Shown: piece by piece, positions 1 through 9,899 of the stretch
How positions within the stretch are numbered: position 1 is the first letter of the stretch
How the letters are laid out: each line of letters starts with the position of its first letter
Assembly (NCBI GenBank): GCA_021202335.1
Contig: JAJQDE010000041.1
Span: forward strand, 1-64,000
Direction: 5' to 3'
DNA length: 64,000 nt
Source of the DNA: Lachnospiraceae bacterium
Lineage (GTDB): Bacteria; Bacillota; Clostridia; Lachnospirales; Lachnospiraceae
Position numbers and translations under genes: made by a program
The notes under the pieces: generated by a model
Told to the model about the DNA's origin: nothing
Seen by the model: the letters and a program-made list of their open reading frames with translations, nothing else
Databases searched by the model: none

Positions 1-17
1 TTTGCATTTTTGCATGG

Positions 18-60
18 AAAAGGAGCTGTGCACTAATGCTTAGTGCGACAGCCCCATTTT
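18..60. terminator. Ancestral gdhA terminator, displaced by the prophage
   Basis: Stem GCTGT + GCACTA pairs with TAGTGC + ACAGC around an ATGCT loop, with one bulged G. AAAA to the left gives a U-run for leftward transcripts, and TTTTTT follows on the right. It lies just beyond attL, where the 3' end of gdhA would have been before phage insertion. Its use as the original gdhA terminator is inference. Confidence 0.6.
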
Positions 61-68
61 TTATCCGA

Positions 69-99
69 TTAGCACACGCCCTGCGCGAGCATGGCATTT
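69..99. other. attL, 31-bp core repeat
   Basis: The 31 bases from TTAGCACACGCC to ATGGCATTT are identical to 33678-33708. Read on the minus strand, the repeat encodes the last residues of glutamate dehydrogenase (NAMLAQGVC and stop). Here it is a gene-end remnant with no gdhA body attached. The matching copy at attR is joined to the intact gene. Confidence 0.95.
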
Positions 100-138
100 G
101 CTTTATGTCTATTGTATTTTATGGGATAACCGCTTTTT

Positions 139-149
139 TTGTAACCTAC
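139..149. other. Candidate left-arm integrase binding site
   Basis: TTGTAACCTAC differs at one position from TTGTAACCCAC, the unit repeated in tandem beside attR at 33539-33582. Arm-type sites on both sides of the core are usual for tyrosine recombinases. There is only one copy here, so this is a modest prediction. Confidence 0.45.
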
Positions 150-239
150 CCGTATGCCTGTGAAGTCTGACAATTTGGTTTTAACCCTGTTTTTTGCAGG
201 ATTTTCTTATTATTGAGGTGTTGCTTTTTTTCTTAAAGA

Positions 240-270
240 CAAACGGCACGCATGGAGTGCGTGCCGTTTG
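240..270. terminator. Terminator at the end of the phage late operon
   Basis: A 13-bp perfect stem, CAAACGGCACGCA with TGCGTGCCGTTTG, encloses TGGAG. It lies 50 bp downstream of the endolysin stop codon in the leftward direction. The base run after the stem (TCTTTAAG) is only moderately U-rich. It is the only strong hairpin between the lysis genes and attL. Confidence 0.75.
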
Positions 271-319
271 CTATAAGGGAAAACTATGTTATACAAGATA
301 ATCATATTATGCCACAAGC

Positions 320-1174
320 TTATTGTTTTGCAAGATACGTCATATTTGCAAATCCCGTGTACGTTGTGGCGCTGTATGTGAACTGGATATACAGCCACTT
401 AACGCCCGAAGCCGTTGAATAATATCCGTAGCACTTGACCTGCTGCCCCCTCGGGACTGTTACCATCCTCGTTTTGCCTGTACCCGCGCCGTTGCGGATA
501 TTGAGCGCGCTCGCAGTCACCTTGTATGTTCCCTCAAGCGTCTTATCAAACTTTGCCGCCTTTTCCGTCGCCACGACCGCGCCCGTGCTTGAGTTTGACA
601 TTGTGCCGGTTGTTGAGCTTGAGCTTTCCGCTGATGAACCGGATATGCTGTCATTGCTCCGTGGGTTGCCGCTCACTACAATCACCGTATGCCCCTTTGT
701 TTTTGTAACAAGCACATCACCGTTATACACGGGCGTTTTCGACTGACTCGTGTATGCCGCCTTATCCTCAAACAATCCCGTTGCCGCAAGCTTTGTTGCC
801 TCATTCGCCGTGGTGAAGTTGCCCGGGTCTGTTCCTGTCGCTTCTATTATGCACTCGCGCACCAGCGACGAACAGTCACATTCCGTATCCGTCGCGGTTG
901 CGATGCCGCAAGAGATAATTCCGAGCCTGCCGCCTTGGTCATAACCAATGTGACTGTTGTTGCACGCCGTTTTCATAAGCTCCGCGAGCTTGTCCGCGTG
1001 CGCCGCGCCCTTTGGGCGCAGTATGTACCAGCCTTTTGAATGGGTGTACATCGACTGCATACTGACTTCGCCCGCCGTGTCATTCGTTGAACTTGTCTGC
1101 TTTTGGTCGCCTGCCGCGCCTCCCGTCGTGCTGCCGTTCTCATCGATTCTTGCCGAACCAATCATAATTGCCAT
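320..1174 (-). CDS. Phage endolysin: NlpC/P60- or CHAP-like cysteine peptidase with C-terminal SH3 domain
   Basis: This protein probably cleaves peptidoglycan at the end of the lytic cycle. The catalytic domain covers roughly residues 40-170. The likely nucleophile is Cys101 in the motif DCSSLV and the likely general base is His162 in GHTVIV, preceded by GDVLV as in NlpC/P60 and CHAP enzymes. A Ser/Thr-rich linker of about 45 residues follows, then an SH3b-type wall-binding domain at about 215-284 with the motif LNIRNGAG. There is no signal peptide, which fits export through the holin encoded 3 bp upstream. Exact subfamily (NlpC/P60, CHAP or related amidohydrolase) is uncertain. Confidence 0.85.
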   Translation of the reverse strand: MAIMIGSARIDENGSTTGGAAGDQKQTSSTNDTAGEVSMQSMYTHSKGWYILRPKGAAHADKLAELMKTACNNSHIGYDQGGRLGIISCGIATATDTECDCSSLVRECIIEATGTDPGNFTTANEATKLAATGLFEDKAAYTSQSKTPVYNGDVLVTKTKGHTVIVVSGNPRSNDSISGSSAESSSSTTGTMSNSSTGAVVATEKAAKFDKTLEGTYKVTASALNIRNGAGTGKTRMVTVPRGQQVKCYGYYSTASGVKWLYIQFTYSATTYTGFANMTYLAKQ

Positions 1175-1177
1175 AAT

Positions 1178-1405
1178 TTAATCCTCCTCGCTTTCTGTGC
1201 CTGTTGCTGTGTTTGAATTAGTTGCCGCCGCGTCCACATACGCCTCACACGCCGCATATATCGCAGCCGACAGCATTGCGCATACCGTGCCTACCGCTGC
1301 CACCGTCTCATTCGACGTGCTAAGCCCCGCAATGCTCACGCCAATGCTGCCTAAAAACGCCGCTGCCGTAATCCAAAACTTCCTGCTTGTCAATTTGCTT
1401 TTCAT
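1178..1405 (-). CDS. Phage holin
   Basis: A 75-residue protein that probably forms the inner-membrane lesion releasing the endolysin. It has a basic N-terminus (MKSKLTSRKFW), a first hydrophobic segment near residues 10-30, a second near 35-52, and an acidic tail TESEED. This layout is typical of small Firmicutes phage holins. It overlaps the upstream membrane-protein gene by four bases (ATGA) and sits 3 bp before the endolysin, so the lysis genes are translationally linked. Confidence 0.8.
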   Translation of the reverse strand: MKSKLTSRKFWITAAAFLGSIGVSIAGLSTSNETVAAVGTVCAMLSAAIYAACEAYVDAAATNSNTATGTESEED

Positions 1406-1791
1406 CCTGCTGCTCCTTCCTGCCCATGTATGGGCTGCTCCTCATCGGAGCTGTAACTGTTAAAAATTTCCTCTTTCCCCTCGTCCTCGCCATCGGCGTT
1501 GACTTTCGGGAAATCCGGCTTTGCTTCCTTGCCGTCCCTGTTTGCGATGGCGTGCTGTACGGAATTTTTTACCATCCATATCGCGCCGCCCGCCGATAGC
1601 GGCACCGCCACGAGCGTCCCCACGTCGGACCACATGGACGTGTCCCCGAGGACTATCGTGGCATATGCCGCAAAGCCCGTCATTATCAATAATACTGCTA
1701 TCCACCCCGCCACCATGCAGACGATGAACAGGTCGGAAAAATAATTGATAAAGCTGTTGTCCAGTGCTTTCTCAAGTTTGCTCCTCCTCAT
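1402..1791 (-). CDS. Small phage membrane protein of the lysis region, unknown function
   Basis: I do not recognise the family. The 129-residue protein has two predicted membrane segments (about residues 20-45 and 55-75) followed by a charged, acidic cytoplasmic tail. It overlaps the holin gene by 4 bp and the upstream gene by about 20 bp. The position suggests an accessory holin, antiholin or spanin-like role, but nothing in the sequence proves it. Confidence 0.65.
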   Translation of the reverse strand: MRRSKLEKALDNSFINYFSDLFIVCMVAGWIAVLLIMTGFAAYATIVLGDTSMWSDVGTLVAVPLSAGGAIWMVKNSVQHAIANRDGKEAKPDFPKVNADGEDEGKEEIFNSYSSDEEQPIHGQEGAAG

Positions 1792-2266
1792 CCGTGCCTC
1801 CTTCCGTTTCCAAGTCCACCGTCGTTGTCACGGGAAGCACATCAAGCCGCTTTATGGCGTAAAGGTATTTCTCCTTGCGCCTGTGGTTGCCTCCCAATCG
1901 CTCATACGCCTTGAATGTCGCCGTAAAAACCGACAGCTCATTCTCGGGTATGCCGCCTATTGCTATGAAGTGGCTGAATTTGCGGTCAAACTCCGAGCCT
2001 AGAAGCTCAATCATGCCCGCGCCAAGAGCCTCTATGCGCTCATCCTCCTGCCTGTTGCTCTCCGCGAGCGCGTCAATGCTCTCCTTCACGCCCATAATCA
2101 TCTCATGGTCTTTGCTGTTCGATTTAATCCACTTGACGGGCTTCCCCAGTGCCGCCGACACCTTCTCGACGACCGTTATCACCGCCGCTATGCCGAAAAG
2201 GATAATGAACAGCGTCAGAAGCCACCCTTTGAAGTCTATCCCTGCCAGTGCGTTAATCTCATCCAT
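1772..2266 (-). CDS. Phage membrane-anchored protein, unknown function
   Basis: One N-terminal membrane segment (about residues 11-33, WLLTLFIILFGIAAVITVV) is followed by a mostly helical soluble domain of about 120 residues rich in charged residues. The start is set at MDEIN, which has AAAGGAGG seven bases upstream; the ORF track begins 11 codons earlier without a site. It lies between the tail-fibre gene and the lysis genes. The topology resembles XhlA-type lysis helpers, but this is not a firm match. Confidence 0.6.
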   Translation of the reverse strand: MDEINALAGIDFKGWLLTLFIILFGIAAVITVVEKVSAALGKPVKWIKSNSKDHEMIMGVKESIDALAESNRQEDERIEALGAGMIELLGSEFDRKFSHFIAIGGIPENELSVFTATFKAYERLGGNHRRKEKYLYAIKRLDVLPVTTTVDLETEGGTDEEEQT

Positions 2267-2300
2267 GCCCCGCCTCCTTTCTGCGATTATCCGCAACGAA

Positions 2301-3851
2301 TTATTCGTCCGTTTCCTCTACCTCTTGTATCGTGTACGTAATCTTCATGCTCTGCGACGCTGTCTTAACCACCGCTTCATCAAGGTTATTGATGGTCAAA
2401 AGCGAGTCGCTTGCAAGGAAAATCTTAAGATATATGCAGTTAGCTCCCAGCACGAACCCTGCGTATATATTTCCCGTAAGCCGCCGCAACGTTCCCGGGT
2501 GTACGCCATATGAAGTTGACAATGTCGTTCCAGCGGTTGCCGTTATAGTCCCCTGCGAGTGCTTTACGTGCATTGTATCAATATCCACTACGGGATAGGT
2601 AGCCGATGTATTACTGCCACATCCAAGATACCACCAGTTCTTGCTGACGATAGCTGCATAATGTTGCGCATTTGAATACGTCAGCGCGGTTTCGCCGCTT
2701 GAGTTTATATATGTCAGCGGCGCGTCCGATAAGGCATAACCGCCGTCCGAAAGGCTTATCCTGCATAGGTAATACTCCGAATCCTTGTACAGCCACCCGA
2801 ATACATAATCGTCCGTGAACCTTGCGCAGTATTGTATGTACAGCGGGTAATCCGTGCCGTTCGTGACGGTCAGCGTTTCCGCCGCCGTTATATCATCATG
2901 CGGCACGCGCAGCACCTTGAAGCTCCCTCCTGCCGCAACCGATGTGAGCAGCGGCACTATCCAGCAGTAGCTGTCGCTGTACGCCATATAATACTGGCAC
3001 GTAAGCCCCTGCGCATATTCAAGGAACTCATCGGGGATTGCAAGCTCCACGTCCTCCACCGAATAATTTCCGCAGTAATCATAAAACGGGCTTACCTTTG
3101 TCAGCGGTATGCGCATTTTTTTCAGCGGTATCACGCCCGTCTGCCTGAAATGCGAGTCGCCGCTGTAACCGTTCAGATACTGGTAATGATTAGTGTAGTA
3201 CATACAATTGTTCGCCAAGTCGAGCGCCACATAATAATAATAATAAGAAGAAGAAGAAGAAGAAGAAGTGAAGTCCGCCGAGTTTGCCGCGATGAGACAG
3301 CACGTGAGCCAGTTCAGCACGTATTTATAATTCCATGTCTGCATATCCTCACTCGTTATATCCTCTATCCCGTCGCCCAGCTCACCGCCGAGGTAGTGCG
3401 TAAGCCCCAACGCAGCAATCGTCCCGTTTGCCTGTGATGTCGTGAAATTCCATACGTGCTTGTAGGTCAGGTCTCCCTGATAGCCGCTCTCATCCGCCGA
3501 ATAGCTCCCCCTCGCCAAATCCGCACCGCTGTACGCGTCATATGATGCCTTCCCCGTAATCTCGCACCCGCGCGGCACCTCCGTAATGCTCGCATCCTCA
3601 TCCAGTGTGTCCGCAAAGAGCAGTATGCCGCCCATGAGATGCTCAAGTATCGTCGTGTTATAGCTCAGCCTGTTAGCGTAAGTATCATCATACGCTTTCT
3701 TGCTCGTGTTGTAGCCGTAGCACGTGGAAGCCAGCCACGGCGTGAGCGCGTTCGTGAGCTCGTTCGTGAGCATATTCCCATGCTCAATCACCTGCACATC
3801 GCCCGTTTCCTCGTTCTTAAGCTCAATCTTAGCCCGTCCCTTTAATGCCAT
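2301..3851 (-). CDS. Phage tail fibre or minor structural protein
   Basis: A 516-residue protein with no recognised catalytic motif. The N-terminal 80 residues (MALKGRAKIELKNEETGDV, then NMLTNELTNAL) resemble the conserved head of Firmicutes phage tail/receptor-binding proteins. The rest is rich in Tyr, Ser and aromatic repeats, as in fibres. Codons for SSSSSSS then YYYYY lie in a simple trinucleotide tract near residue 200. It follows the tail-hub gene and precedes the lysis genes, the usual place for the adhesin. Receptor-binding is inference from position. Confidence 0.7.
   Translation of the reverse strand: MALKGRAKIELKNEETGDVQVIEHGNMLTNELTNALTPWLASTCYGYNTSKKAYDDTYANRLSYNTTILEHLMGGILLFADTLDEDASITEVPRGCEITGKASYDAYSGADLARGSYSADESGYQGDLTYKHVWNFTTSQANGTIAALGLTHYLGGELGDGIEDITSEDMQTWNYKYVLNWLTCCLIAANSADFTSSSSSSSYYYYYVALDLANNCMYYTNHYQYLNGYSGDSHFRQTGVIPLKKMRIPLTKVSPFYDYCGNYSVEDVELAIPDEFLEYAQGLTCQYYMAYSDSYCWIVPLLTSVAAGGSFKVLRVPHDDITAAETLTVTNGTDYPLYIQYCARFTDDYVFGWLYKDSEYYLCRISLSDGGYALSDAPLTYINSSGETALTYSNAQHYAAIVSKNWWYLGCGSNTSATYPVVDIDTMHVKHSQGTITATAGTTLSTSYGVHPGTLRRLTGNIYAGFVLGANCIYLKIFLASDSLLTINNLDEAVVKTASQSMKITYTIQEVEETDE
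3231..3268. repeat. Trinucleotide tract (ATA)5(AGA)7 in the tail fibre gene
   Basis: On the plus strand five ATA units run directly into seven AGA units. Read on the coding strand they give seven TCT (Ser) then five TAT (Tyr). Unit gain or loss would change length without breaking the frame. Confidence 0.95.
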
Positions 3852-3868
3852 AAAATACCTCCATTCAT

Positions 3869-5776
3869 TTATTCGTCACTGTCCGTGCTGTCATCCGTGC
3901 TGTCATCATCCGCAAGCTCCTCAGAAACGCCCGTTTCAAACCCTGCCGCCGTGACAAGCCCTGCCAACGTAATTGCCGAAATGCCCTCGCTTGCCGTTCC
4001 GCGTGCGGGCGTGATAAGCCCCGCCTCCTCGCTGTCCGTGACACCCGCCGCCGTGATAAGCCCCGCGATGTCTGTTGCCGTGACAGTTTCCGAAATGTTT
4101 ATAGTGCCGTCCCACTCTGTTGACGTTGCAAGCCCCTGCGCGAACAGCACCGCCCTTATCGTCCCCGCTTCTATCGCAGCCGTCGGTGCAGTCGTGTCTA
4201 TCTCGCCCTCGTCGTATGACAGCGGCGTAAGCTCCGCCTCCGGATTATCTGCAAGCTCCTCAATCCAGCTGCGCAGGTTCTCCTCCTCCTGCTCCGCCTT
4301 TGCCGCGAGGAAATTCTCAAAGGTGGCTATGCTCGCCTCCTGCCGCCTTGTGTCGCTCTCAAAGTACGACACAGCTGCCCGTACCGACAGCGTAACGCGG
4401 TTGTCCTTCTCTATCGCGTAGTGGTTCTCAAAGGTCAGAAAATGCTCGCCGCGCTCAAGATATTTTGATATGTCATGCCCTGTGTCGTGCACGCCGTCGA
4501 TATAGTAACTCAACATCACCACACCATCGCAGTCCATCGTGAGCGGCACCGTCGCGATAAAGACAGGGTGCGTGTTAGCCACCGCCGCATAGCTCATGGA
4601 TATTATCTGCTTTTCGCTCGTCCCCAGGGATATGTCTGACGTATTTGTATAAGTATTGACAACCATCGTCTTTGACGACACGCTCTCCGACAATGCCGTT
4701 ATCTGCTTTGACGTGCTGTCCGTGTATTTGAGCCTCGGATTGTCGCCCACGCCCTTGAGCGTTTCCGCGCCGTGGTATTTCCACGTAAAACTTGTGATTA
4801 CCACATCCGCATCCTCGCCGCCCACCGTCAGCATATCTCCAAGCTCGATTGCCGCGTCGCTTATCAGTGTGAACGAGGCGGGCGTGTACCTTATGCCCTC
4901 AATCTTTGCAAGCACGTTCGCAAGGATTTCGTATTTAAAATCCGATTCCCCGCGCACTATCGGAATGTCGCCCATGTCAAGCGTCAGACCGCCCTCCACT
5001 TCCTCATCCTCATATGTATAGGTGTAATAATTCTCATCCGCGATGAACCGCGCCGTTACCGCCCCGTAATACGTCTCATAATCTTCAACGGACGTGGAAT
5101 CGCGCTTTGCTGCCGGTATCTCAAGCGACGCTTCCTGCGCGAAGCTGCGCATCTCAAGCTCCCCGTCCGTGTTGATCGTGGCAAACGTCCCCGTCACCAT
5201 GCCAAGGTACGCCGCAAGCGTCCTATACGTGTCAACCTCCTCCGCGTACACATAGAATATCTCCTCCGCGTTCGGCAGCGCGTTTATCTCATCCTCGTCC
5301 TGCGCAAGCACAACACCGCAAGTGTCGGCTATCACGCACATAAGCGCGTAGACCGTGCCATATGTATCTTCCTCAATATCCACATCGAGGCTGTCCATCG
5401 CGTCCAGCGCCTTTATCGCTAAAGTTTTCTTAGACCGCGTAGCCTCCGATATGTAGAAAATGCCCAGGCTTACATCCTCCGTCGTGCCGTCCGCAAGAAG
5501 CCTGTGTTCCGTGAACGTAATCTCTGCGCCTAACAGCGCGTAGCGGTCAATGTCCGTCTTGAGCGTGACCGCAAGCTCCCCTTGGTACACAGCCCCAAGC
5601 TCAAAGCTGCTGCTGCTCACGCACTTGTTGTTGACCGAAAGCATCCCCGTGATTATGTCACTGTCTGACAGCGCATAGATTGTGCCGCTCTCCGTGGTGA
5701 TAGTCCCCGATATGGTGCTGCTCACGGAAGCTGAATCGTACAGCGCGGCTATATATTCCTCTGATACATTCTTCAT
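3869..5776 (-). CDS. Phage tail-hub / tail-associated protein
   Basis: The first 350 residues have the beta-rich pattern of siphovirus baseplate hub or Gp37-like tail proteins, including the start MKNVSEEYIAAL and a segment resembling ITSFTWKYHGAETL. A less conserved C-terminal half follows. Near the C-terminus short repeats (GLITAAG, GLITPARG, GLVTAAG) occur, then an acidic Asp/Ser tail. It follows a small distal-tail-like gene and the tape measure, which fits the hub (Tal) position. No peptidase motif is obvious. Confidence 0.75.
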   Translation of the reverse strand: MKNVSEEYIAALYDSASVSSTISGTITTESGTIYALSDSDIITGMLSVNNKCVSSSSFELGAVYQGELAVTLKTDIDRYALLGAEITFTEHRLLADGTTEDVSLGIFYISEATRSKKTLAIKALDAMDSLDVDIEEDTYGTVYALMCVIADTCGVVLAQDEDEINALPNAEEIFYVYAEEVDTYRTLAAYLGMVTGTFATINTDGELEMRSFAQEASLEIPAAKRDSTSVEDYETYYGAVTARFIADENYYTYTYEDEEVEGGLTLDMGDIPIVRGESDFKYEILANVLAKIEGIRYTPASFTLISDAAIELGDMLTVGGEDADVVITSFTWKYHGAETLKGVGDNPRLKYTDSTSKQITALSESVSSKTMVVNTYTNTSDISLGTSEKQIISMSYAAVANTHPVFIATVPLTMDCDGVVMLSYYIDGVHDTGHDISKYLERGEHFLTFENHYAIEKDNRVTLSVRAAVSYFESDTRRQEASIATFENFLAAKAEQEEENLRSWIEELADNPEAELTPLSYDEGEIDTTAPTAAIEAGTIRAVLFAQGLATSTEWDGTINISETVTATDIAGLITAAGVTDSEEAGLITPARGTASEGISAITLAGLVTAAGFETGVSEELADDDSTDDSTDSDE

Positions 5777-5777
5777 A

Positions 5778-6137
5778 TCACAGCTCCTCCAGTTTGAAGC
5801 TCAAGCTCCATATAGGCGTTCCCTGACCATACAGTTTTATTGCCGTGCTTACTCCCGATACCCTCATGCTTGCCTCTGTTTCGACGCCTTTTTTGTCAAA
5901 TGTCACGTCCGCAACGGGTGAAAGCACGGCAAGCAGCGTATTTTTCAGCGTTTCCGTTATCGCACTGTAAGAAACGCTTATTGTTGCGACATCGCAGCGG
6001 ATAATTTCCACCGTCGTTTCGCCCGTTTCGCTCCCGTACTCGTTCACCACATCCTCATACTGAACCGAAATACTGCCAAGCTCGCCTTTTTTTGGAATAG
6101 GAAACGCCACGCCTCCGATAACCAGTGAATTAAGCAT
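5778..6137 (-). CDS. Small phage tail protein (DUF6711-like position)
   Basis: A 119-residue protein beginning MLNSLVIGGVAFPIPKKGEL, with alternating beta pattern. It overlaps the end of the tape-measure gene by 8 bp and lies one base before the hub gene. Proteins of this size in this slot are distal-tail or tail-tube-adaptor parts. The DUF6711 assignment is from memory and needs a profile search. Confidence 0.6.
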   Translation of the reverse strand: MLNSLVIGGVAFPIPKKGELGSISVQYEDVVNEYGSETGETTVEIIRCDVATISVSYSAITETLKNTLLAVLSPVADVTFDKKGVETEASMRVSGVSTAIKLYGQGTPIWSLSFKLEEL

Positions 6138-9100
6138 TCGCCATACCTCCCGACCGTCTGCTGATACGCTCCTTCGCGCTCACGATAATCTCGTCAATGC
6201 TTTCATTGCCTATGCTGACAGGAATAATGATTTCGCCCTCCTGTTTTTCCTCTTTCTGCATCCCTGTCAGAATATTAAGTATTTTCTCCAAAACGCCGTT
6301 ATCCCCGCCCTGCATCGTAATATTTCCGCTCCCCTGTGTACCGCTGCCATTGCTCAAATATGTGTTTTCCATGTACACATTCGTCTGCATCTGCAATGCC
6401 GAAAGCTTGCTGTCAAGCATACTGCTAAGGCGTTCGTAAAACTCCTCAAGCGGTAGTATCGCCTCCGCTCCCTCCTCGCCGCCTACCATAAGGCTTGAGC
6501 CGCTCATCCCGAACACTGTCGGGTTTGTCATGATACCGCCCGACTTATACCATTGGACGCTGAATGAAGGCACTGACGGCGGATTCAAACTGAACGATCC
6601 GCTTATAGAAAAATGCGGCATTTTCAGTTTTGGCAATGACCAACTGAAATTAAAATAGCTCTTAATCTTCTCTATGGCGTTGCTTACGGTTGTTTTTACG
6701 CTGTCAAAAATACTGCTGAATTTTTCTTTAATCTTAGTCAGTATGTTTGTGACCGTACTAAATGCACCGTTCAAGGCTGTTGAGATTACTGACTTAACGC
6801 TATTGACCGCCGTGCTAACCGTTGTCTTAACGCCGTTCCATACCGTACTGAATGTGCTTTTTATGCTGTTCAATACGGTTGATACCACAGACTTAATCGC
6901 ATCAAAAGCGGTTGATACCACAGACTTAATCGCATCAAGCGCAGTCGAAACAGCGCTTTTGATTGTTTCCCACGCGGCACTGATTGTCGTTTTGATTGTT
7001 TCCATTACCGTTGAAACGATTGAGCTTATAGCCTCCCAAACAGTCGTAAAGGTATTTTTTATTCCTTCAAGAACATGGCTTAAAAAGGCTGTAATACTGT
7101 TCCATACGGAGCTTATGGTGTCTTTGACCGCGTTAAGCGCATCAGATACCACGGATTTGATAGCTTCCCATGCAGTCATGATTTCTTCCTGGCAATTCTG
7201 CCAAATGAATTGAAAGGGCAGTGTAATCAGCGTAAATGCGGCTTTGACCAATTCAACAATGAACATTATCGCAACCTGAACCACATTTTTGATTGTTTCC
7301 CATACTGAAGAAATAGTGTCCGCCATTGAGCTGAAGATATTAGCAGCCGCGTCCCTTATCGCGCTGAATTTCTCTGACACCGCTTCTCCCGCACTGGACA
7401 ACGCCCCCGTGATTGTTTCCTTTATCGCGCCGAATTTTTCCGTGACATTTTCCCAAAGACCGGACAGCTTTTCCTTGACCGTATCCCAATTTTGATAAAG
7501 GGCAACGCCTATCGCTATAAGCCCCGCTATAAGCGCCACGGTACGGATTATCGGACACAGGTTCATTACCGTATTTAATGCCGTCTGCGCTACCGTCATT
7601 CCGCCCGTTACGGCTGTCGCTGTCGTTTCCGCTGCCGCTGCCGCCGTCGTTGCCGTGGATTTTGCTGTTATCTTTGCTATTACCGTCGATGCGCCCGAGG
7701 CAAATTTCTGTCCCGCCGTAACCGTACTCGATATGCCCTGCGCAACTTTTCCAAAGCCTATCGACAGCGGGCCGATAGCTGCAACCACAAGCCCGACCTT
7801 GATGATCGTCTGCTGCTGCCCCTCATCTAAATTTGTGAACCACTGCGTCAGCTCTTGTATTTTTGCCGTCACATCCTCAATTATCGGCGCGGCTGCTGTC
7901 TGCGCCGTATCTGCGAGAGTTGACAGTGCAAGTTTCGCATTATTCATTGCTACTGTCGCGTTGTCTAGTGGATCAAGTGTCGCATTATATGTATCTTCAA
8001 CAACTGTGCCGTATGTAGACATAGAAGCCGACATATCGTCAATATCGATCCTGCCCTCTCTAATTGCAGTCGTCATCTCCGCCGCGCCTTTTGTTCAAAA
8101 TAGCTCTGTTGCAATCTGCAAAGCTTCGGTTTCCGTGCTTGCGTCTTTAATACTGCCGATTGTTTCCTCTAATGCCTCATCCAAGCTTTTTCCATCGCTT
8201 GTTGCATTATTGAGGGCTTTTTTTAACCCTGCAAGCGCAGTCGTAGCGTCGACGCCGTTCGCGTCAAATTGCGCCATGAGGTTAATTGACCGTTCAAGTG
8301 AAAGCCCCATTTCCTTAAACGTGGAATTGTTATCAAGCACATAACTTTCAAGCGTATCAACAGAAATGCCTGTTTCCTGTGCTTTTGATGTCAAAAGCCC
8401 CAACAGATTTGCAGTTTCTGACGTGTCAATGTTCCACGCTTCCATGATTTTATCAACTTGGTCAACAGATTGCGTGACCTGCGAGCCGTTAATCTCCGCA
8501 AATTGTATAAACAATGCCGATAAATCTTCAAGCTCCGTACCCGTGGATTGAAACCTCGTGTTCACTTCACCGATAGCTTCCCCTACCGTCGCCATTTCCA
8601 CGGGCATCTGCGTAAATACGCTGTTCGCTGATTCTTCCAACGCTTCCAGCGCATCTCCTGTCGCCCCTGTTTTTGTGACTATCGTGTCATAACCCTCGTC
8701 CATCTCCTTAAAGGCTGCTATGGACGCTGCGCCTATCGCCGCTATCCCCGCCGACACAACCGAAGCCTTTTTTCCGAAACTCTCCATCTTCTGCCCTGCG
8801 GTGTCGCAAGCAGACGCAAACTCGTTGAGCTTGTGGTTTTTCAGCTCGTTATTTACGTCCTCAAGCTCCTTCTCCATGTTCGCAAGGTCAGCCTTTGCGT
8901 TGTTTGCGGCTGTTGCCTGCTTTGAGAGCGCGGTTTCCGTCTTACCGATTGCTGACTCGCTCTCTTTAAGCTCCTGCCCCAGCTTGTCCAACTCATCCTT
9001 TAATTCCTTTGTTTCATCGGAATCCTCGCCCGTCGCCTTTGCCGAAGCTTCATACGCCTTTGTCGCCGCCTCGATTTTTGATTTAAGCTCCTCCTGCTTT

Positions 9101-9360
9101 GATTTCTGCTCCGTGAGCTTTTTGGTGAGCTGCTCCTGCTTATCGGAGGTCTGCGACACAACATTTCTCTGCACTTCTATCTTCGCCGTCAGATTTTCCG
9201 CCTTTGCGCGCAAAGCGTCCGCTGCCGTTCCGAAAGCGTTCGCCTGTGCCTGCGCGAGCTTAAACTCGCTTGACAGCTCCTTCATCTGCGTTGCCGCTGA
9301 TTTCATCTGTGACTGGTAATCTGACGAATTGGCAGTTATCTGTACGCTCGTATATGCCAT
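6130..9360 (-). pseudogene. Phage tape measure protein interrupted by an in-frame TGA
   Basis: The reading frame of 1077 codons is intact except for one TGA at 8095-8097. Upstream 421 residues start MAYTSVQITANSSDYQSQ with a long coiled coil (residues 15-165), typical of tape measures. Downstream, TKGAAEMTTAIREGRIDIDDM continues the conserved region without loss or gain of bases. Homologous tape measures have Gly at the stop position (ELFGTKGA-like), so GGA to TGA is the simplest change. The C-terminal half has a hydrophobic segment and 11-residue repeats of the type IKSVVSTAFDA. The ORF track shows two ORFs (421 and 648 aa). Without readthrough or reinitiation the phage would lack a full tape measure. 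Confidence 0.85.
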
Positions 9361-9374
9361 TTTTCTCCCCTCCT

Positions 9375-9899
9375 TTACGCGTACTGCTCACTTTCTCCCA
9401 CGTTTTCAAGCTCAAACTTAAGATAATTCAAAAATCCTATCGCTTCCTCGTCCATACATTGGCTGTACGATTCGCGCATAAGACCGATGGCTGCTTTTAT
9501 CAGGCGGTCAATCACATCTCCGCACACCTCCCATGTGTTCCGCTCCTCCTGCTCCTCGTAGCCGTTCTCCCTGTCGTAATCGTCAAACGCCGATTCCTCC
9601 TGCTCGGGAGCGGCTTCCGTAAGCTTTGTAAGTTCCTGCGTGATTATATCCTGCATAATGAAATGCACGCCCTTCAGCGCGGTGAGGAACTCGGCGGCAT
9701 CAAGCCTGCCAAGCTCCCGCATTGATACGCGGTTGTCAAAAAAATCCTGCACAATTCGCTTGCTAAAATAGCGTGCGTCCCCTGCCCTGCCCGATGCGAC
9801 ACGCTCCATCAGCATGGCATATCTCCTATACTGCCCCATCGTTACCCTGTTGGCAAAAATCTCTCCGCCGCCGCAAGTGATTGAGATTTCTGGAATCAC
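9375..9899 (-). CDS. Tail assembly chaperone, second frame (gpGT-like extension)
   Basis: This 174-residue frame lies directly before the tape measure and starts with GTG overlapping the TGA of the upstream chaperone gene. In lambda-like phages the second chaperone is made as a -1 frameshift fusion to the first. A canonical A AAT TTT heptamer sits seven codons before the upstream stop in the correct frame, so this frame may be expressed mainly as a fusion. It contains the segment TMGQYRRYAMLMERV and an acidic middle. Independent initiation at the GTG cannot be excluded. Confidence 0.7.
   Translation of the reverse strand: MIPEISITCGGGEIFANRVTMGQYRRYAMLMERVASGRAGDARYFSKRIVQDFFDNRVSMRELGRLDAAEFLTALKGVHFIMQDIITQELTKLTEAAPEQEESAFDDYDRENGYEEQEERNTWEVCGDVIDRLIKAAIGLMRESYSQCMDEEAIGFLNYLKFELENVGESEQYA

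Noticed and set aside
6870-6945. Short direct repeats as a mobile element
   Set aside because: They code for the regular 11-residue repeats of the tape measure.
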